Of a stretch of 20,929 nucleotides of DNA, positions 1 through 10,100 are shown piece after piece; the first letter of the stretch is position 1; each line of letters starts with the position of its first letter. A program made the translations under genes and the position numbers. Source of the DNA: Bacteroidota bacterium (lineage in GTDB: Bacteria > Bacteroidota > Bacteroidia > Flavobacteriales_F > PHOS-HE28); assembly GCA_963169595.1 (NCBI GenBank), contig CAUJFM010000071.1:1-20929 (forward strand). The letters are read 5' to 3'. Under the pieces are notes generated by a model. The model searched no databases, was not told where the DNA came from, and saw only the letters and a list, made by a program, of their open reading frames with translations.

Positions 1-897
1 CGTGTAGGTGTACACCCCAGCGGTCATCGTCGCGGGATCGAACTGTCCACCGGTCACAGCACTGGGCCCGCTCCACGCACCACCGGCATCGGGTGTTCCA
101 CCGAGCTGCGCGAAGAGCGACACCGCCGCATCGCTGCTGCAAAGTGTGATGCTGCCATCCGTGCCTGCATCGGGCTCAGGTGCGATGGTCACGGTGAGCG
201 TGGCCACATCGTTCGGGCAGGGTGCCGCTCCACCGACCGTGTAGGTGTACACACCACCTGGATCTACGGCAGGGTCCAGTCCACCCGGCACCACGGCGCC
301 CCCAGGCCCGGTCCATGTTCCGGTCCCATCCGGTGTGCCGCCGAGGTAGTTCACCAGCACGATGGGCGCGCTCGATGAGCACAGCGACACGACATCATCG
401 GCACCGGCATCGGGCGGGGTGTTCACGCCCAGGGTGATCGTGGCGCTGGCTGCCGGGCAGGGCGCCGTGCCGGGCACCGTGTAGGTGTATGCGCCGGTGG
501 CGCTGGTGCCCGGTGTGAAGGTGCCGTTGAACGACCCGCCACCGGGGGCGGTCCAGGTGCCGCCCGCCTGCGGGGAACCGCCCAGTTGGGAGAACAGCGT
601 GAAGGGGGCGTCGGTGCTGCAAACGGTGAGGTTCGTGCCCAGGCCGGCATCCGCCAGCGGGCTCACCGTAACGCTCACGGTGGAGCTCGCTGCCGTGCTG
701 CCGCAGGCCCCTGACCCACTAACGGTGTAGGTGTAGATGCCGGGTGGGTCCGCGCCGGGAACGAACATTCCGGAGTGCGCGGCGCCAGAAGGGTTGGTCC
801 AGGTGCCACCTGCTGTCGGTGTTCCTCCCAGTGCGTTCAACAGGTTCGTGGCCGGTCCGTTCGCACACAGGGTGAGCGATCCGTTCGTGCCAGGGTC
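1..897 (-). repeat. Four in-frame ~80-residue tandem domain repeats
   Basis: Within the first CDS, units start near residues 720, 800, 880 and 960; the last is cut by the edge. Each contains a DAG-like start, a TLC or VCS cysteine, LGGTP, GG-TW and a closing G-YTYTV strand. At DNA level the stretch encoding YTYTV recurs at 2, 239, 479 and 725, so the spacings are 237, 240 and 246 bases, always whole codons. Unit sequences differ clearly, which points to old domain duplication and not a recent microsatellite-type expansion. More units may follow beyond the left edge. Confidence 0.85.
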
Positions 898-3054
898 CAG
901 GGTGTTGTCCACGGTGATGGTCATGCAGTCCGTACTGCTGCATGCCGGGTGCCCTTGTTGGTAGACCGTGACACAATACGTGGTGGTACCGCCCACCGTC
1001 GCGGTCGGGTTCGGGATGTTCGGGTTGCTCAGGCCCGTTGTGGGCGTCCAGCTGTACACGAAGTTCCCGCCGGGGCAGGTGGCCGTGCCGGACCAAAGCA
1101 CACCTCCACCCGGTCCCTGTGGTGAGGCATAGACCACCGCGCCCGTACTGTTGAAGAGCGTGAACGATTGCTCGCCATTGTAGGTGCTGCCGACGGTGTA
1201 ACTGATCGAGATCGTACTTCCTGATGTCACCGGTATCGTCGTCGAGCCCTGCGAGCCGTTCAGTAATGTCCAGGAGCTGGGCGTACCATTCACGGTGATG
1301 GTCACGTTCGATCCGTTGGAACCGCCGAACAATCCGGTCCAACCATCCCCGAACGAATCATACAGGGTCAAGGTGTAGTTGCAGTTCGTCGCGAAGCCGC
1401 CGCTGGAGACGCTGGCTCCCAACTGCACGGGCGTGTTGCAGGTGGATGCGTCCGGACCGGCGTTCACTTGTGGTCCCGGTACGATCGTCACCGTCAACGT
1501 GGTGTCGTAGTTGCAGCCGAAATTGTCCGTGACGTGGTAGGTGTAGGTGTAGCTGCCCGCAGCTGGCGGGGTCACGCATGGCTGGTCGCATCCCGCACTG
1601 TTCGAGGTGATGTTGGGGCCGGTCCAGTAGGTGCTGTCGCAGGCAGCGCCGTACACGGGTGTGAACTCGATCAGGTCGTCGTACAGCGAGGGGTCGAAGG
1701 TGAGCCCCCAGTTGCAGATGAAGCCGTTGTCCGAGGCCCACATGTCGCACACCTGGATCGTCCAGGTCCCGTTCAATTGTGAACCCACAAGGCCGCTCAA
1801 CGGGTTCAGGCTTTCATAGGTGCCGCTGGGCAGGGTCACACCCGTATTGTCCACCCAGGTGCCGTTCGTGGCCGTTGGACTGAAGCAGTAGTTCCAGCAG
1901 GTGCCCTGCTCGTTGGGCTGAAAGTCATCATCCACGGGAACACCGAGGAAAGTGCCTCCACCACCCTGCTGGTGCAGCACCACGGTCTCACCGGTGGGAC
2001 TGATGATGCTGATGATGAGGTCGCCGATGAACGAGTGCTCCATCTCCATGCAGATGGACAGCAGGTCGTTCACATCCGTAAGCGTTTGTCCTGGCGGGAA
2101 TTGGGAGAAGGTGAGCTCCGAGGTGAAGCAGGAGCCCACGTCGTCAGGGAGGGCCACGCTGCCGCCGAGGTCGCTCTCCGGCAGCTCGTTCCAGGTGGTT
2201 CCGTTCACCACACCCGTAAGGCACAACGTCTCGCTAACGCAGCCGGTCAGGGTCCCGGTGGTCCCGGTGAAGGTCGGCGGTGTGCCCACCATCGTGACGA
2301 GGTCGACCAGATTGGTGCTCGCGCAGCCGTTGTTGTCCACCAGGTACAATTGCGCGGTGTAGGCCCCGGGTTGCGCATAGGTGTGCGCGACGACCGCAGG
2401 TGCATTGTTCAGCACCGTGCCATCGCCAAAGTCCCAGGTGCGCGTGGCAATGGAGAAGCCAGGTGCCGCGAAGGAGGCCGTGCTGTTGAAGGTGACACTT
2501 TCGCCCGGACAGATCAGTTGCGGGTTGGCCGCACCATGCGTGGCCACGGCAGTTGGCCGGGCACAGGGCTGATAGCACGTGATGGTGGCTGCGAACACGC
2601 CGGTGCCACTGCCGTTGGACCGGAACACCACCGTGAGGCAGCCACTGCTGTTGCCGGCGGTTGCGGAGACCACCTGCCCCTGAAGACCGGTGCCGGTCCA
2701 GTTGCCCAGCAAGGGCGCGGCCGTGCTGTTCCCATCGTAGATCGCCATGAGGTCGATCGGGGCCGCACCTGCCGTGCTGAGGTTGAACGTCAGGAAGTTC
2801 AGCGAGATGGCACCACCAGGTTGGTCCGGACAGATGGTGTACGTGTAGTTCTCGTTGTTCCCGTAACCGCTTGCGCCCTGACCGCCACTGTCCAGGAAAG
2901 CACCGGCGCAGGTGTTGGTGGTCCCATTGAAGATGGGGAATGCCTGAGCGAACACCGCGTCCCCTTGGAGGATCATCAGGAGGAGCGCCACCAGGCGCGA
3001 AGGACGGAGGGACCGTAGGATGAAGGTGCGAACAAGGGGCATGCTCAGGTCCAT
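1..3054 (-). CDS. Large secreted multidomain adhesin-like protein (CUB, PKD, P-like domain, Ig-like repeats), 3' end missing
   Basis: The frame is open from the ATG at 3054 to the left edge, giving 1018 codons with no stop, so the C-terminus lies outside the window. Residues 1-36 form a signal peptide (hydrophobic LVALLLMIL, then VFAQA). A CUB-like domain follows at about 40-165, a PKD domain at 167-257 (TWDFGDGT at 206-213), and a proprotein-convertase P-like domain at about 260-457 (MEHSFIGDLIISI, CWNYC). An Ig-like stretch covers 460-530, and a domain around YDSFGDGWTG covers 558-660. From about 720 on come four ~80-residue Ig-like repeats. The layout matches the next two genes upstream, which end in T9SS type B sorting domains, so export to the cell surface by T9SS is inferred. 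The protein has no enzyme domain that I recognise; adhesion or gliding is plausible. ATG at 3042 is an alternative start. Confidence 0.9.
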   Translation of the reverse strand, partial: MDLSMPLVRTFILRSLRPSRLVALLLMILQGDAVFAQAFPIFNGTTNTCAGAFLDSGGQGASGYGNNENYTYTICPDQPGGAISLNFLTFNLSTAGAAPIDLMAIYDGNSTAAPLLGNWTGTGLQGQVVSATAGNSSGCLTVVFRSNGSGTGVFAATITCYQPCARPTAVATHGAANPQLICPGESVTFNSTASFAAPGFSIATRTWDFGDGTVLNNAPAVVAHTYAQPGAYTAQLYLVDNNGCASTNLVDLVTMVGTPPTFTGTTGTLTGCVSETLCLTGVVNGTTWNELPESDLGGSVALPDDVGSCFTSELTFSQFPPGQTLTDVNDLLSICMEMEHSFIGDLIISIISPTGETVVLHQQGGGGTFLGVPVDDDFQPNEQGTCWNYCFSPTATNGTWVDNTGVTLPSGTYESLNPLSGLVGSQLNGTWTIQVCDMWASDNGFICNWGLTFDPSLYDDLIEFTPVYGAACDSTYWTGPNITSNSAGCDQPCVTPPAAGSYTYTYHVTDNFGCNYDTTLTVTIVPGPQVNAGPDASTCNTPVQLGASVSSGGFATNCNYTLTLYDSFGDGWTGLFGGSNGSNVTITVNGTPSSWTLLNGSQGSTTIPVTSGSTISISYTVGSTYNGEQSFTLFNSTGAVVYASPQGPGGGVLWSGTATCPGGNFVYSWTPTTGLSNPNIPNPTATVGGTTTYCVTVYQQGHPACSSTDCMTITVDNTLDPGTNGSLTLCANGPATNLLNALGGTPTAGGTWTNPSGAAHSGMFVPGADPPGIYTYTVSGSGACGSTAASSTVSVTVSPLADAGLGTNLTVCSTDAPFTLFSQLGGSPQAGGTWTAPGGGSFNGTFTPGTSATGAYTYTVPGTAPCPAASATITLGVNTPPDAGADDVVSLCSSSAPIVLVNYLGGTPDGTGTWTGPGGAVVPGGLDPAVDPGGVYTYTVGGAAPCPNDVATLTVTIAPEPDAGTDGSITLCSSDAAVSLFAQLGGTPDAGGAWSGPSAVTGGQFDPATMTAGVYTYT

Positions 3055-3209
3055 GGTCCTGCGGATCGGTAGAGTCGCCTGTTGTCGATGCTAATGTGCC
3101 TTCATGCTGCGTTGGGAAAATAGCCGCCTGCCCTATAGCTCGGATGCCTGTAAGTGCACTTTTGGACGAATCCCCGTTTTTCACCCACGGAAAGTCCGGC
3201 CCACGAAAA

Positions 3210-3240
3210 AAGCGGCCGGTGGATGCTCCACCGGCCGCTT
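3210..3240 (-). terminator. Intrinsic terminator of the second large surface-protein gene
   Basis: A perfect 14-bp stem (3210-3223 with 3227-3240) closes a 3-base loop. Read on the minus strand it lies 19 bases after the stop codon at 3260 and runs directly into a tract of six T with CG after it. This is a textbook rho-independent terminator and implies that the downstream paralogue (start 3054) needs its own promoter. Confidence 0.9.
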
Positions 3241-3259
3241 CAGCATGGATCGTTCGTCG

Positions 3260-6200
3260 TCAGCGCAGCAGGTTCACATGGCCGTAGATGACCCGTTCCT
3301 TCTGGGTGGAGGCCGACAGGATGCTCAATCGGTAGGCATACACACCCGAGGGCAGCACTTCACCACCGGCACCGTTCATCGTGCCATCCCAGGCCTTGAA
3401 GCGGTCCGTGGTGTTGAAGACCTCGCCGCCCCAACGATCGAAGATGATCAGCTCGTACTCCTCGGTCGCGATGTCGTTCCCGCTCACGAAGAAGGTCTGG
3501 TTGTGCTCATCGCCGTTCGGGGTGAAGGTGTTGGGCACCCACACCAGGAACTCGTCCACCACCTCCACCCAGGTGCGAATGGTGTCCGAGCAGCCCAGTT
3601 CATTGGCCACGGCCAGTTGCACGGGATAGATGCCTCCCACCTCATCGGGGAACTCCACCACGGGGTCCTGCTCGGTGCTGGTGCCGAAGTCGTCGAAGTC
3701 CCATGACCACGATACCACGTTCGGTATCGATTGGTCCGTGAACTCCACTACGGATTCGTTCACCGATGGCGGGTTGGGGTTCCACGTGAATGATGCGATC
3801 GGCACGCTGATCACGCGGATCATCTGGTTGTAGCTCGTGTCGGTCACACATCCGTTGGGCCAGGTGACCTCAACGCCCACCGTGTAGTTGCCGGCCACAT
3901 TGTAAACGTGGATCACCTCTGCGGAATCCAGCAGCGTCTGTCCATTGCCGAAGCGCCAGTCCACCAACGCGCCTCCGGTGGTGTCCGTAAGCGTTAGCCC
4001 AACGGTGAAGGGTGCGCACCCGAAGATGGTGTCCGCGGTCAGTTCAAGTGGTGGTGTCTGCAGGATCTCCAACGGAGCGCAGCTGGTCACTGGCGGGGTC
4101 TCGCAACCATCGCTCACGGTCAGGCACACGGTTCCGGATACAGGAAGCGTGAAGGTGGCCGAGGGCTCATTCTGCGGTCCCTGTCCCCAGTCGAACTGAT
4201 ACGCACCATCGCCACCGGCCACGTTCAGGGCGGTGTAGATCACGGGCAGCCCGAAGCACTCGGTATCGGGCTCCAGCGTGGTGAAGGTCAGCGGTGGGAG
4301 CACGGTCACGGTGGTGTTCGCACCCGTCAGCACGCATCCGTTCGCATCGGTCGCCACTGCGGAATAGGTGGTGGTGTTAGCAGGGCTCACCAGGTGCGGG
4401 CCGCTGCCCGATGGGCCGGGAGTCCACGCCAGGGTCACCTGTCCGGTCCCGCCCGTGGTGGTCGCTCCGATCAGGGTGGTGCCGGTCAGGCAGATGGTGG
4501 TATCCGCCGAGATCAGGTCCCAGGCGAGCGGCTCAGGTTCGGTGATGGTGGCCGTGAGGGTGTCCACACAATCGTTCGCTGCGGGACCACTTTCGGTCAC
4601 CACCACGGTGTAGGTGCCGGCCGGGGCGGTAAGCGTGTTCCCGTTCACCCCCTGCACATTGCTCACCACAGTTCCCTGCGCATCCGTCCACAGGTAGTTC
4701 CAAGGACCACCCAGCCCCGTGCTGATGATCTGGATCTGGCCATCGCCACCATTGCACAGCACGTTGGTCACCAAGCTATCGTTCTCCAGGAACGAAGGAG
4801 GGGCCACCTCCACGGTATCGGTGGTGAAGCACCAAGGCTGGCCGGGCGGATGCACCATCACCACGAACTCCGTGGGTTGGGTGATCTGTGTCAAGGTGGA
4901 CGCACTGGTGGGCGATACCACACCAGCGGCCGGTGTCCAGGAGTAGACGACCGGACCACTGTTGGGACCGCAGTTGGCGGTGCCGTTCCATAGGGTGCCC
5001 GTTGGCGGTCCGTTGGGCGAGCTGTACAGCGTGGCACCCGAGTAGCTCGTCAGTGAAAGGGAGTTCTCGTTGTTCCAGAAGGCGCCTGCTGTGAAGACCA
5101 ACGCGATCGTGGCGCCGGTCTGCACGGTGATCGGATAGGATCCGGAATTGCCGCCCGGTGGAAGGCTGTAAGTGGTGGATACCCCGTTCACCACGACCTG
5201 CACATTGGCGCCACCGTTCCAACCATCGCCGAAGCTGTCGAACAGGTTCAGGGTGTAGGTGCAGGGCAGCGGGGGGGGAGGGAAGGCCACGATCGCGGCA
5301 TCCAATTGGGCCGGATCGCTGCAGCCAACGCCTGGGGTCACCGTGGCCTCCACCACGGGTGCGTTGGTCACGGTCACCGTGATCGTGGTGTCGTAGGTGC
5401 AGCCGAAGTTGTCGGTGATGGAGAAGGTGTACGGGAACACGCCGGGGTCCTCCATCGTCACGCTCACCGACATCGGGTCGCTCGGGTTCACCACCACATT
5501 GGGTCCCGACCAGGACATCGAGTCCGTGGTGTATCCGATCACGGGTGTGAATTGCACCAGGTCGGGATACAGGGCCGGGTTGAAATCCATGTTCCACGCG
5601 CACAGGAATCCATTGTCGATGCCCCACAGGTCGGTGAAGGAGATGGTCCACGTGCCGTTCAGGGGGCATCCGATCAGGTTGTTCAGGCTGCCCACGCTGG
5701 AATAGATGCCGGGCTGCAGGGCCGTGCCACCAGTGCCCGAAGGCATCGTCGATCCGGCCCCCACTGATTGCACCCACGTGCCGTTCGGGGCATTCGGTGC
5801 CCAACAATAGTTCCAACAAGTTCCCGGAACCGGGTTGGATTCGTCGCCATCGTTAGCGCCACCCAGATAAGTGCCACCGCCCCCTTGTTGGTGAAGCACC
5901 ACGTTCTGTCCGCTGGGACAGGTCAGGGAGATGACCAGGTCGCCCATGAACGAGTGCTCCATGTCCACACAGATGGAGAGCAGGTCGTTCACGTTCGTCA
6001 GCGTGGCCCCTGGGGAGAAGTAGGTATTGGTGACCTGGCTGGTGAAGGTGGACCCGACATTATCCGGCAGGTAGACACCGTCACCGAAATCGACCTCCGG
6101 AATGCCGGTCCAAGTGGTCGGGGTAACGATACCCAGAAGGTCCACCGTTGCCCCTTCGCATACCGTGAGGCTCTCGGTCGTCCCGGTGAAGACCGGCTGG

Positions 6201-6952
6201 GTGCCCACCAGCACCAGAAGGTCCACCAGGTTGGTGTTCGTGCAGCCATTATCGTCGGTCAGTGTGAGCTGGACCAGGTAATCACCCGGCTCCGTGAAGG
6301 CGTGCGTCACCACGGTCCCGTTCGCCGTGGTCCCATCATCGAAGTCCCACACCCGGTCCACGATGGTGAACCCGGTGGCCGCGGTGGATGCACTGCAATC
6401 AAAGGTCACTTCCTCCCCCACACAGACCAGCGCGGGTGCGGTTTCGCTCATTTGCGCCACCGCATTCGGAGGAATGCAGGGGGTGAAGCAGGTGATGGAT
6501 GCCGCGAAAGCCCCGGTGCCGTTCGCGTTCGAGGTGAAGACCAAGGTCAGGCAACCGGTGGGATTGGTCGCTGAGGCAAAGATGATCTGCCCTTGGAGCG
6601 AGCTCCCTGTATAGGTGCCGATGAGCGGTGCGTTGGTGTCGCTGCCATCATAGATGGACAATTGGTCCAACGGCGCGGGCGCGGCGGTGCTCAGGTCGAA
6701 GATGACGAAGTTGAGGCTGATGCCGTCGCCCGTGGTGGTGGGGCAGATGGTGGAGGTATGGATCTCGTTATTGCCGTAGCCGGGCCCCCCTTCTCCGCCG
6801 CTATCCACGATGCCGCCATCGCAGGCGGTCAGGTCTCCGTTCGCAATGCTGTGGATCACCTGGGCTTGTGCACTACCTACGAGCGTGGCGGCGATCAGAA
6901 GAAGGATCGAACGGTGGAACAGGAGCAGGACGTTCGGGCGAATGAAGCTCAT
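3260..6952 (-). CDS. Large secreted multidomain protein with T9SS type B sorting domain
   Basis: 1230 residues from the chosen ATG. Signal peptide 1-31 (LLLFHRSILLLIAATLVGS, then AQAQ). Domains: CUB-like about 37-157; PKD 160-251 (WDFDDGT); P-like domain 252-464 with MEHSFMGDLVISL at 331-343 and CWNYCW at 379-384; Ig-like 465-534; DSFGDGWNG domain 563-661 (motif at 572-580); SprB-like repeat about 721-806; Ig/PKD-like domains 809-1050; PKD 1051-1130 (WSWDFDDFG). The last 100 residues match the gliding-motility/type B T9SS sorting domain (NTFTPNGDEHN, FDRWG, GVYAYRL, final VNLLR). The known role of such tails is T9SS export and surface attachment or release; the job of the protein itself is not evident. 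ATG 6982 would extend it by ten residues but gives a less typical signal peptide. A weak -7-like box (GATCTTTG, 7012-7019) lies upstream. An intrinsic terminator follows. Confidence 0.93.
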   Translation of the reverse strand: MSFIRPNVLLLFHRSILLLIAATLVGSAQAQVIHSIANGDLTACDGGIVDSGGEGGPGYGNNEIHTSTICPTTTGDGISLNFVIFDLSTAAPAPLDQLSIYDGSDTNAPLIGTYTGSSLQGQIIFASATNPTGCLTLVFTSNANGTGAFAASITCFTPCIPPNAVAQMSETAPALVCVGEEVTFDCSASTAATGFTIVDRVWDFDDGTTANGTVVTHAFTEPGDYLVQLTLTDDNGCTNTNLVDLLVLVGTQPVFTGTTESLTVCEGATVDLLGIVTPTTWTGIPEVDFGDGVYLPDNVGSTFTSQVTNTYFSPGATLTNVNDLLSICVDMEHSFMGDLVISLTCPSGQNVVLHQQGGGGTYLGGANDGDESNPVPGTCWNYCWAPNAPNGTWVQSVGAGSTMPSGTGGTALQPGIYSSVGSLNNLIGCPLNGTWTISFTDLWGIDNGFLCAWNMDFNPALYPDLVQFTPVIGYTTDSMSWSGPNVVVNPSDPMSVSVTMEDPGVFPYTFSITDNFGCTYDTTITVTVTNAPVVEATVTPGVGCSDPAQLDAAIVAFPPPPLPCTYTLNLFDSFGDGWNGGANVQVVVNGVSTTYSLPPGGNSGSYPITVQTGATIALVFTAGAFWNNENSLSLTSYSGATLYSSPNGPPTGTLWNGTANCGPNSGPVVYSWTPAAGVVSPTSASTLTQITQPTEFVVMVHPPGQPWCFTTDTVEVAPPSFLENDSLVTNVLCNGGDGQIQIISTGLGGPWNYLWTDAQGTVVSNVQGVNGNTLTAPAGTYTVVVTESGPAANDCVDTLTATITEPEPLAWDLISADTTICLTGTTLIGATTTGGTGQVTLAWTPGPSGSGPHLVSPANTTTYSAVATDANGCVLTGANTTVTVLPPLTFTTLEPDTECFGLPVIYTALNVAGGDGAYQFDWGQGPQNEPSATFTLPVSGTVCLTVSDGCETPPVTSCAPLEILQTPPLELTADTIFGCAPFTVGLTLTDTTGGALVDWRFGNGQTLLDSAEVIHVYNVAGNYTVGVEVTWPNGCVTDTSYNQMIRVISVPIASFTWNPNPPSVNESVVEFTDQSIPNVVSWSWDFDDFGTSTEQDPVVEFPDEVGGIYPVQLAVANELGCSDTIRTWVEVVDEFLVWVPNTFTPNGDEHNQTFFVSGNDIATEEYELIIFDRWGGEVFNTTDRFKAWDGTMNGAGGEVLPSGVYAYRLSILSASTQKERVIYGHVNLLR

Positions 6953-7086
6953 CGTGATCAGGAGGTCGGCAGGATGACGCATCAAGTGTGCGAAAAGTTC
7001 CCTGGCCTTTCCAAAGATCGTGGATCGGTAGGGAAGCCTTGGACCGATCTGCGAAGGATGTTGAAGGCCCGACCGGGCCAGGAACA

Positions 7087-7114
7087 GGAACGGCGGCCTC
7101 GTGGCCGCCGTTCC
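7087..7114 (-). terminator. Hairpin terminator of the third large surface-protein gene
   Basis: A perfect 12-bp inverted repeat (7087-7098 with 7103-7114) encloses a 4-base loop, 18 bases after the TAA stop of the gene that ends at 7133. The following minus-strand sequence is only weakly T-rich (TGTTCC), so termination may be partial, allowing some read-through into the next paralogue. Confidence 0.7.
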
Positions 7115-7132
7115 GCAAGATTGTAAAGATGC

Positions 7133-10100
7133 TTACTTCAGGAGGGTGACATGCCCCATGAACTCTTTCCGCACCTCCGTTCCCTTGATCTCGTAACTGA
7201 TCCGGTAGGCGTAGATGTCGCTCTTCAGGATCTCCCCACCGTTCTGGTAGGAGCCCTTCCACCAGCCGGCCTGGTAGGGGTCCGTGGTGCTGTACACCAC
7301 CTGGCCCCACCGGTCGAACACGATCATCTCAAAGGAGGTGATCACGGGGATGTTCGTGCTCATGCCCCAGGTCTCGTTCAGGCCGTCCCCATCAGGGGTG
7401 AAGGAGTTGGGGATGTAGGTGAACAGCACATCGTCGATGATCACCGTGTTGCAGATGGTGTCCGGGCACTCGTTGAAGTTATAGGCCACCAGGCACACGT
7501 TGTAGTTACCCGGCTCCTTGTTGGTAAAGGTGAAAGACGGGTTGGGAAGCGTGCTGCTGGTCAGCCCCGCGATGTCCCAGAGGTAGTGGTCGCTTCCCGT
7601 GGAGGTGGTGTTGAAGTAGATCGTCGGGTTCTCCACCGTGGCCGGGATGGGCGCCCATTCGAACGAAGCGACCACCGGGGGAGGACCGGTCACCGCGATG
7701 GAACCCGTTCCGATGCAATCGGCGGCGTTCCGGATGCGGATCGGGTAGATCCCTTCGCAGGCATCCGGCAGGATGGAGGTGTCTGTCCAAGTGGCACCAT
7801 CATCGAAGCTGTACCAGAGGGCCTCCGGATCATACACCTCCACCTGGCCATCGCAATCGCCGGAGCAGATCACCGGTTGGGTCGCCAGTGAATCGATCTC
7901 CAGGAGGATGGGCTCATTGATGGTGACCTCGTTCGAGGCAGTGCACCCATTGTCGTCGGTGACCGTCAGCGTATAGGTCCCGGCGCAAAGCCCGGTCACC
8001 GCATCCAGGCCCACCCCGTTGTCGCCGTTGCTCCAATCGAAGGTGAGGCCGGCCGCAGCATTCCCGCCGGTCACCGCAGCCTGTGCCGTGCCGTCGCAGT
8101 AGGAGAAACAGATGGCGTCCGTGTGGGTGAACCCGATGATGATCGTGTCCGTGAAGGTCATCTGCACACTGTCGATCAGGTAGCAGAAGGCGCCATCGTC
8201 CTCGATCCAGTAGAACCAGTGCGACCCACCCATACCGGGCTGCACGGAGACCGAGGTCTGGGGAGCGTTGGCATCAGCGAACACCGCGCCCACCGGACCG
8301 CTCCAAGTGCCTGTTCCAGTGTTCCCTGGGGTGGCGTTCAGCGCGATGCTGAGGTTGCAGGAGAAGTTGGGTTCTCCGGCATCCGCCACGCCACAGCAGG
8401 TGGGGTCATCGGCGGGGATCACCGTGATGTCCAACGTGGCCGTGGCCTGGCAGCCTGCGGCGCTCGTCACCGTGTAGGTGTAGATCCCCGTCGCGCCGAA
8501 CTCCGGGTCGAACACATCCGGCATCACGTTCCCGGCCGCATTGGTCCACACGCCGCCCAGGTCGGGAGCACCGCCGAGCGAATCGGTCATCAGGAAGGCG
8601 GGGTCACTGGCGCAGATCACCATCGTGGCATTCTCCCCGGCGCTGATCGATGGGTCGGGGCTGACCAGCACGCTATCGGATACCGCGCATTGCGGGTTGC
8701 CATCCGGATAGGCCACCAAGGTGTACCATGTCGGCTGGGTCGTGAACACGTTCGTCAACGGATCATTGGCGTCGTCCAGTCCAGTGGCAGGCGTCCATTC
8801 CCACACCGTTGGTGAGGCCCCACCATCACACGTGATCGTACCGGACCAGGCCACGCCCGTGGGTGGGCCGTTCGGCGAGGAATAGACGAGGTTCCCCTGG
8901 TCGTCAAAGAGATCAAAGGAATTCTCCCCGTTCCAGCTGGTGCCCGCCGTGTAGTTCAAACTGATGGTCGCGCCCGTGCTCACATCCAAGGGGATGTCCA
9001 GTTCTGTGATCCCTGAAGGTACTGTGTAGTTGGTGGAGACCCCTCCGATCACCACGGCCAGGGTGGCTCCGCCGTTCCAGCTATCGCCGAATGATTCCAG
9101 CAGGGTCAGCGTCCATGTGCAGTTCGCGGGCGGCCCGTTCGCCACGATCTGGCCAGCCATGGGCAACGGATCATTGCAGAGCACGATGTTCGGGCCGGCA
9201 TCGATCACCATCTGCTCCTGAACGGTCACCGTGATCGTCGTGTCATAGGTGCAACCGAAGTTGTCGGACACGGAGAAGGTGTAGTTGTAAATGCCCGGAA
9301 GGTCAGGCGTGAAGGAGAGCTGGGTCGGGTTGGCCGGGTCCGGAGTGCCATAAGGGCCGATCCAGTAAGCAGAGTCAAGCGTGCTCAGACCCAGGTCCGG
9401 AGTGAATTGGGTCACATCCGGAATGATGGCCGGGTTGAAGTTGAGCGACCAGTTGCACAGGAATCCATTGTCAGCACCCCACAGGTCAAGTGAGGTGAAG
9501 GTCCAGGTCCCGTTCAGCGGGCATCCGGCCAGGTTGCTCCAGGGCTGCAGCGAACTGTACGTGCCCGGTATGAGCGCCGTACCGCCGGTCCCGGAAGGCA
9601 TGGTCAAGCCTGCAGTGACCGATGCGACCCAGGTCCCGTTCGTAGCGGTGGGGCTCCAGCAGTAATCCCAGCATTCCCCAGCGACCGGGTTAGTGTTGCC
9701 ATCCCCGTCGTTCGCGCCACCGATGTAGGTTCCGCCGCCGCCTTGTTGGTGCATGATGATGACCTGACCGCTCGGGCAGGTCACCGAAAGCACGACGTCG
9801 CCCATGAAGGAGTGTTCCATGCTCACACAGATGCTGAGCAGGTCGTTCACATTGGTCAAGGACTGACCGGGGTCGAACTGGGCGAAGGTCAGTTCGCTGG
9901 TGAAGGGGGTCCCCACGTCGTCCGGGAGGTAGACCCCATCACCGAAGTTCGCCTCCGGGATGCCGGTCCAGGTAACAGGGGTCGCTACGCCGGTGAGGTC
10001 CACCGTGGTGCCCAGGCACACCTCCAGGCTTTCCGTGGTCCCGGCGAAGATCGGCGTGGTGCTCACCAGGATCTGCAGGTCCACCACGTTAGCGTTCACG

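Noticed and set aside
1..960. Possible CRISPR-like or satellite array from recurring GTGTAGGTGTA every ~240 bases
   Set aside because: Spacings are whole codons and the repeats encode the YTYTV strand of Ig-like domains within one open frame.
2234..3184. Minus-strand frame overlapping the start of the first large gene, and the plus-strand frame at 1972-3018
   Set aside because: The frame starting at 3054 carries the signal peptide, CUB-like, PKD and P-like domains matching two paralogues; these other frames show none.
5268..5282. Run of G around 5271-5279 as a phase-variation tract or frameshift in the second gene
   Set aside because: The run encodes a proline-rich link (FPPPPLP) and the frame stays open through it. 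Slippage cannot be excluded but nothing in the sequence shows it.
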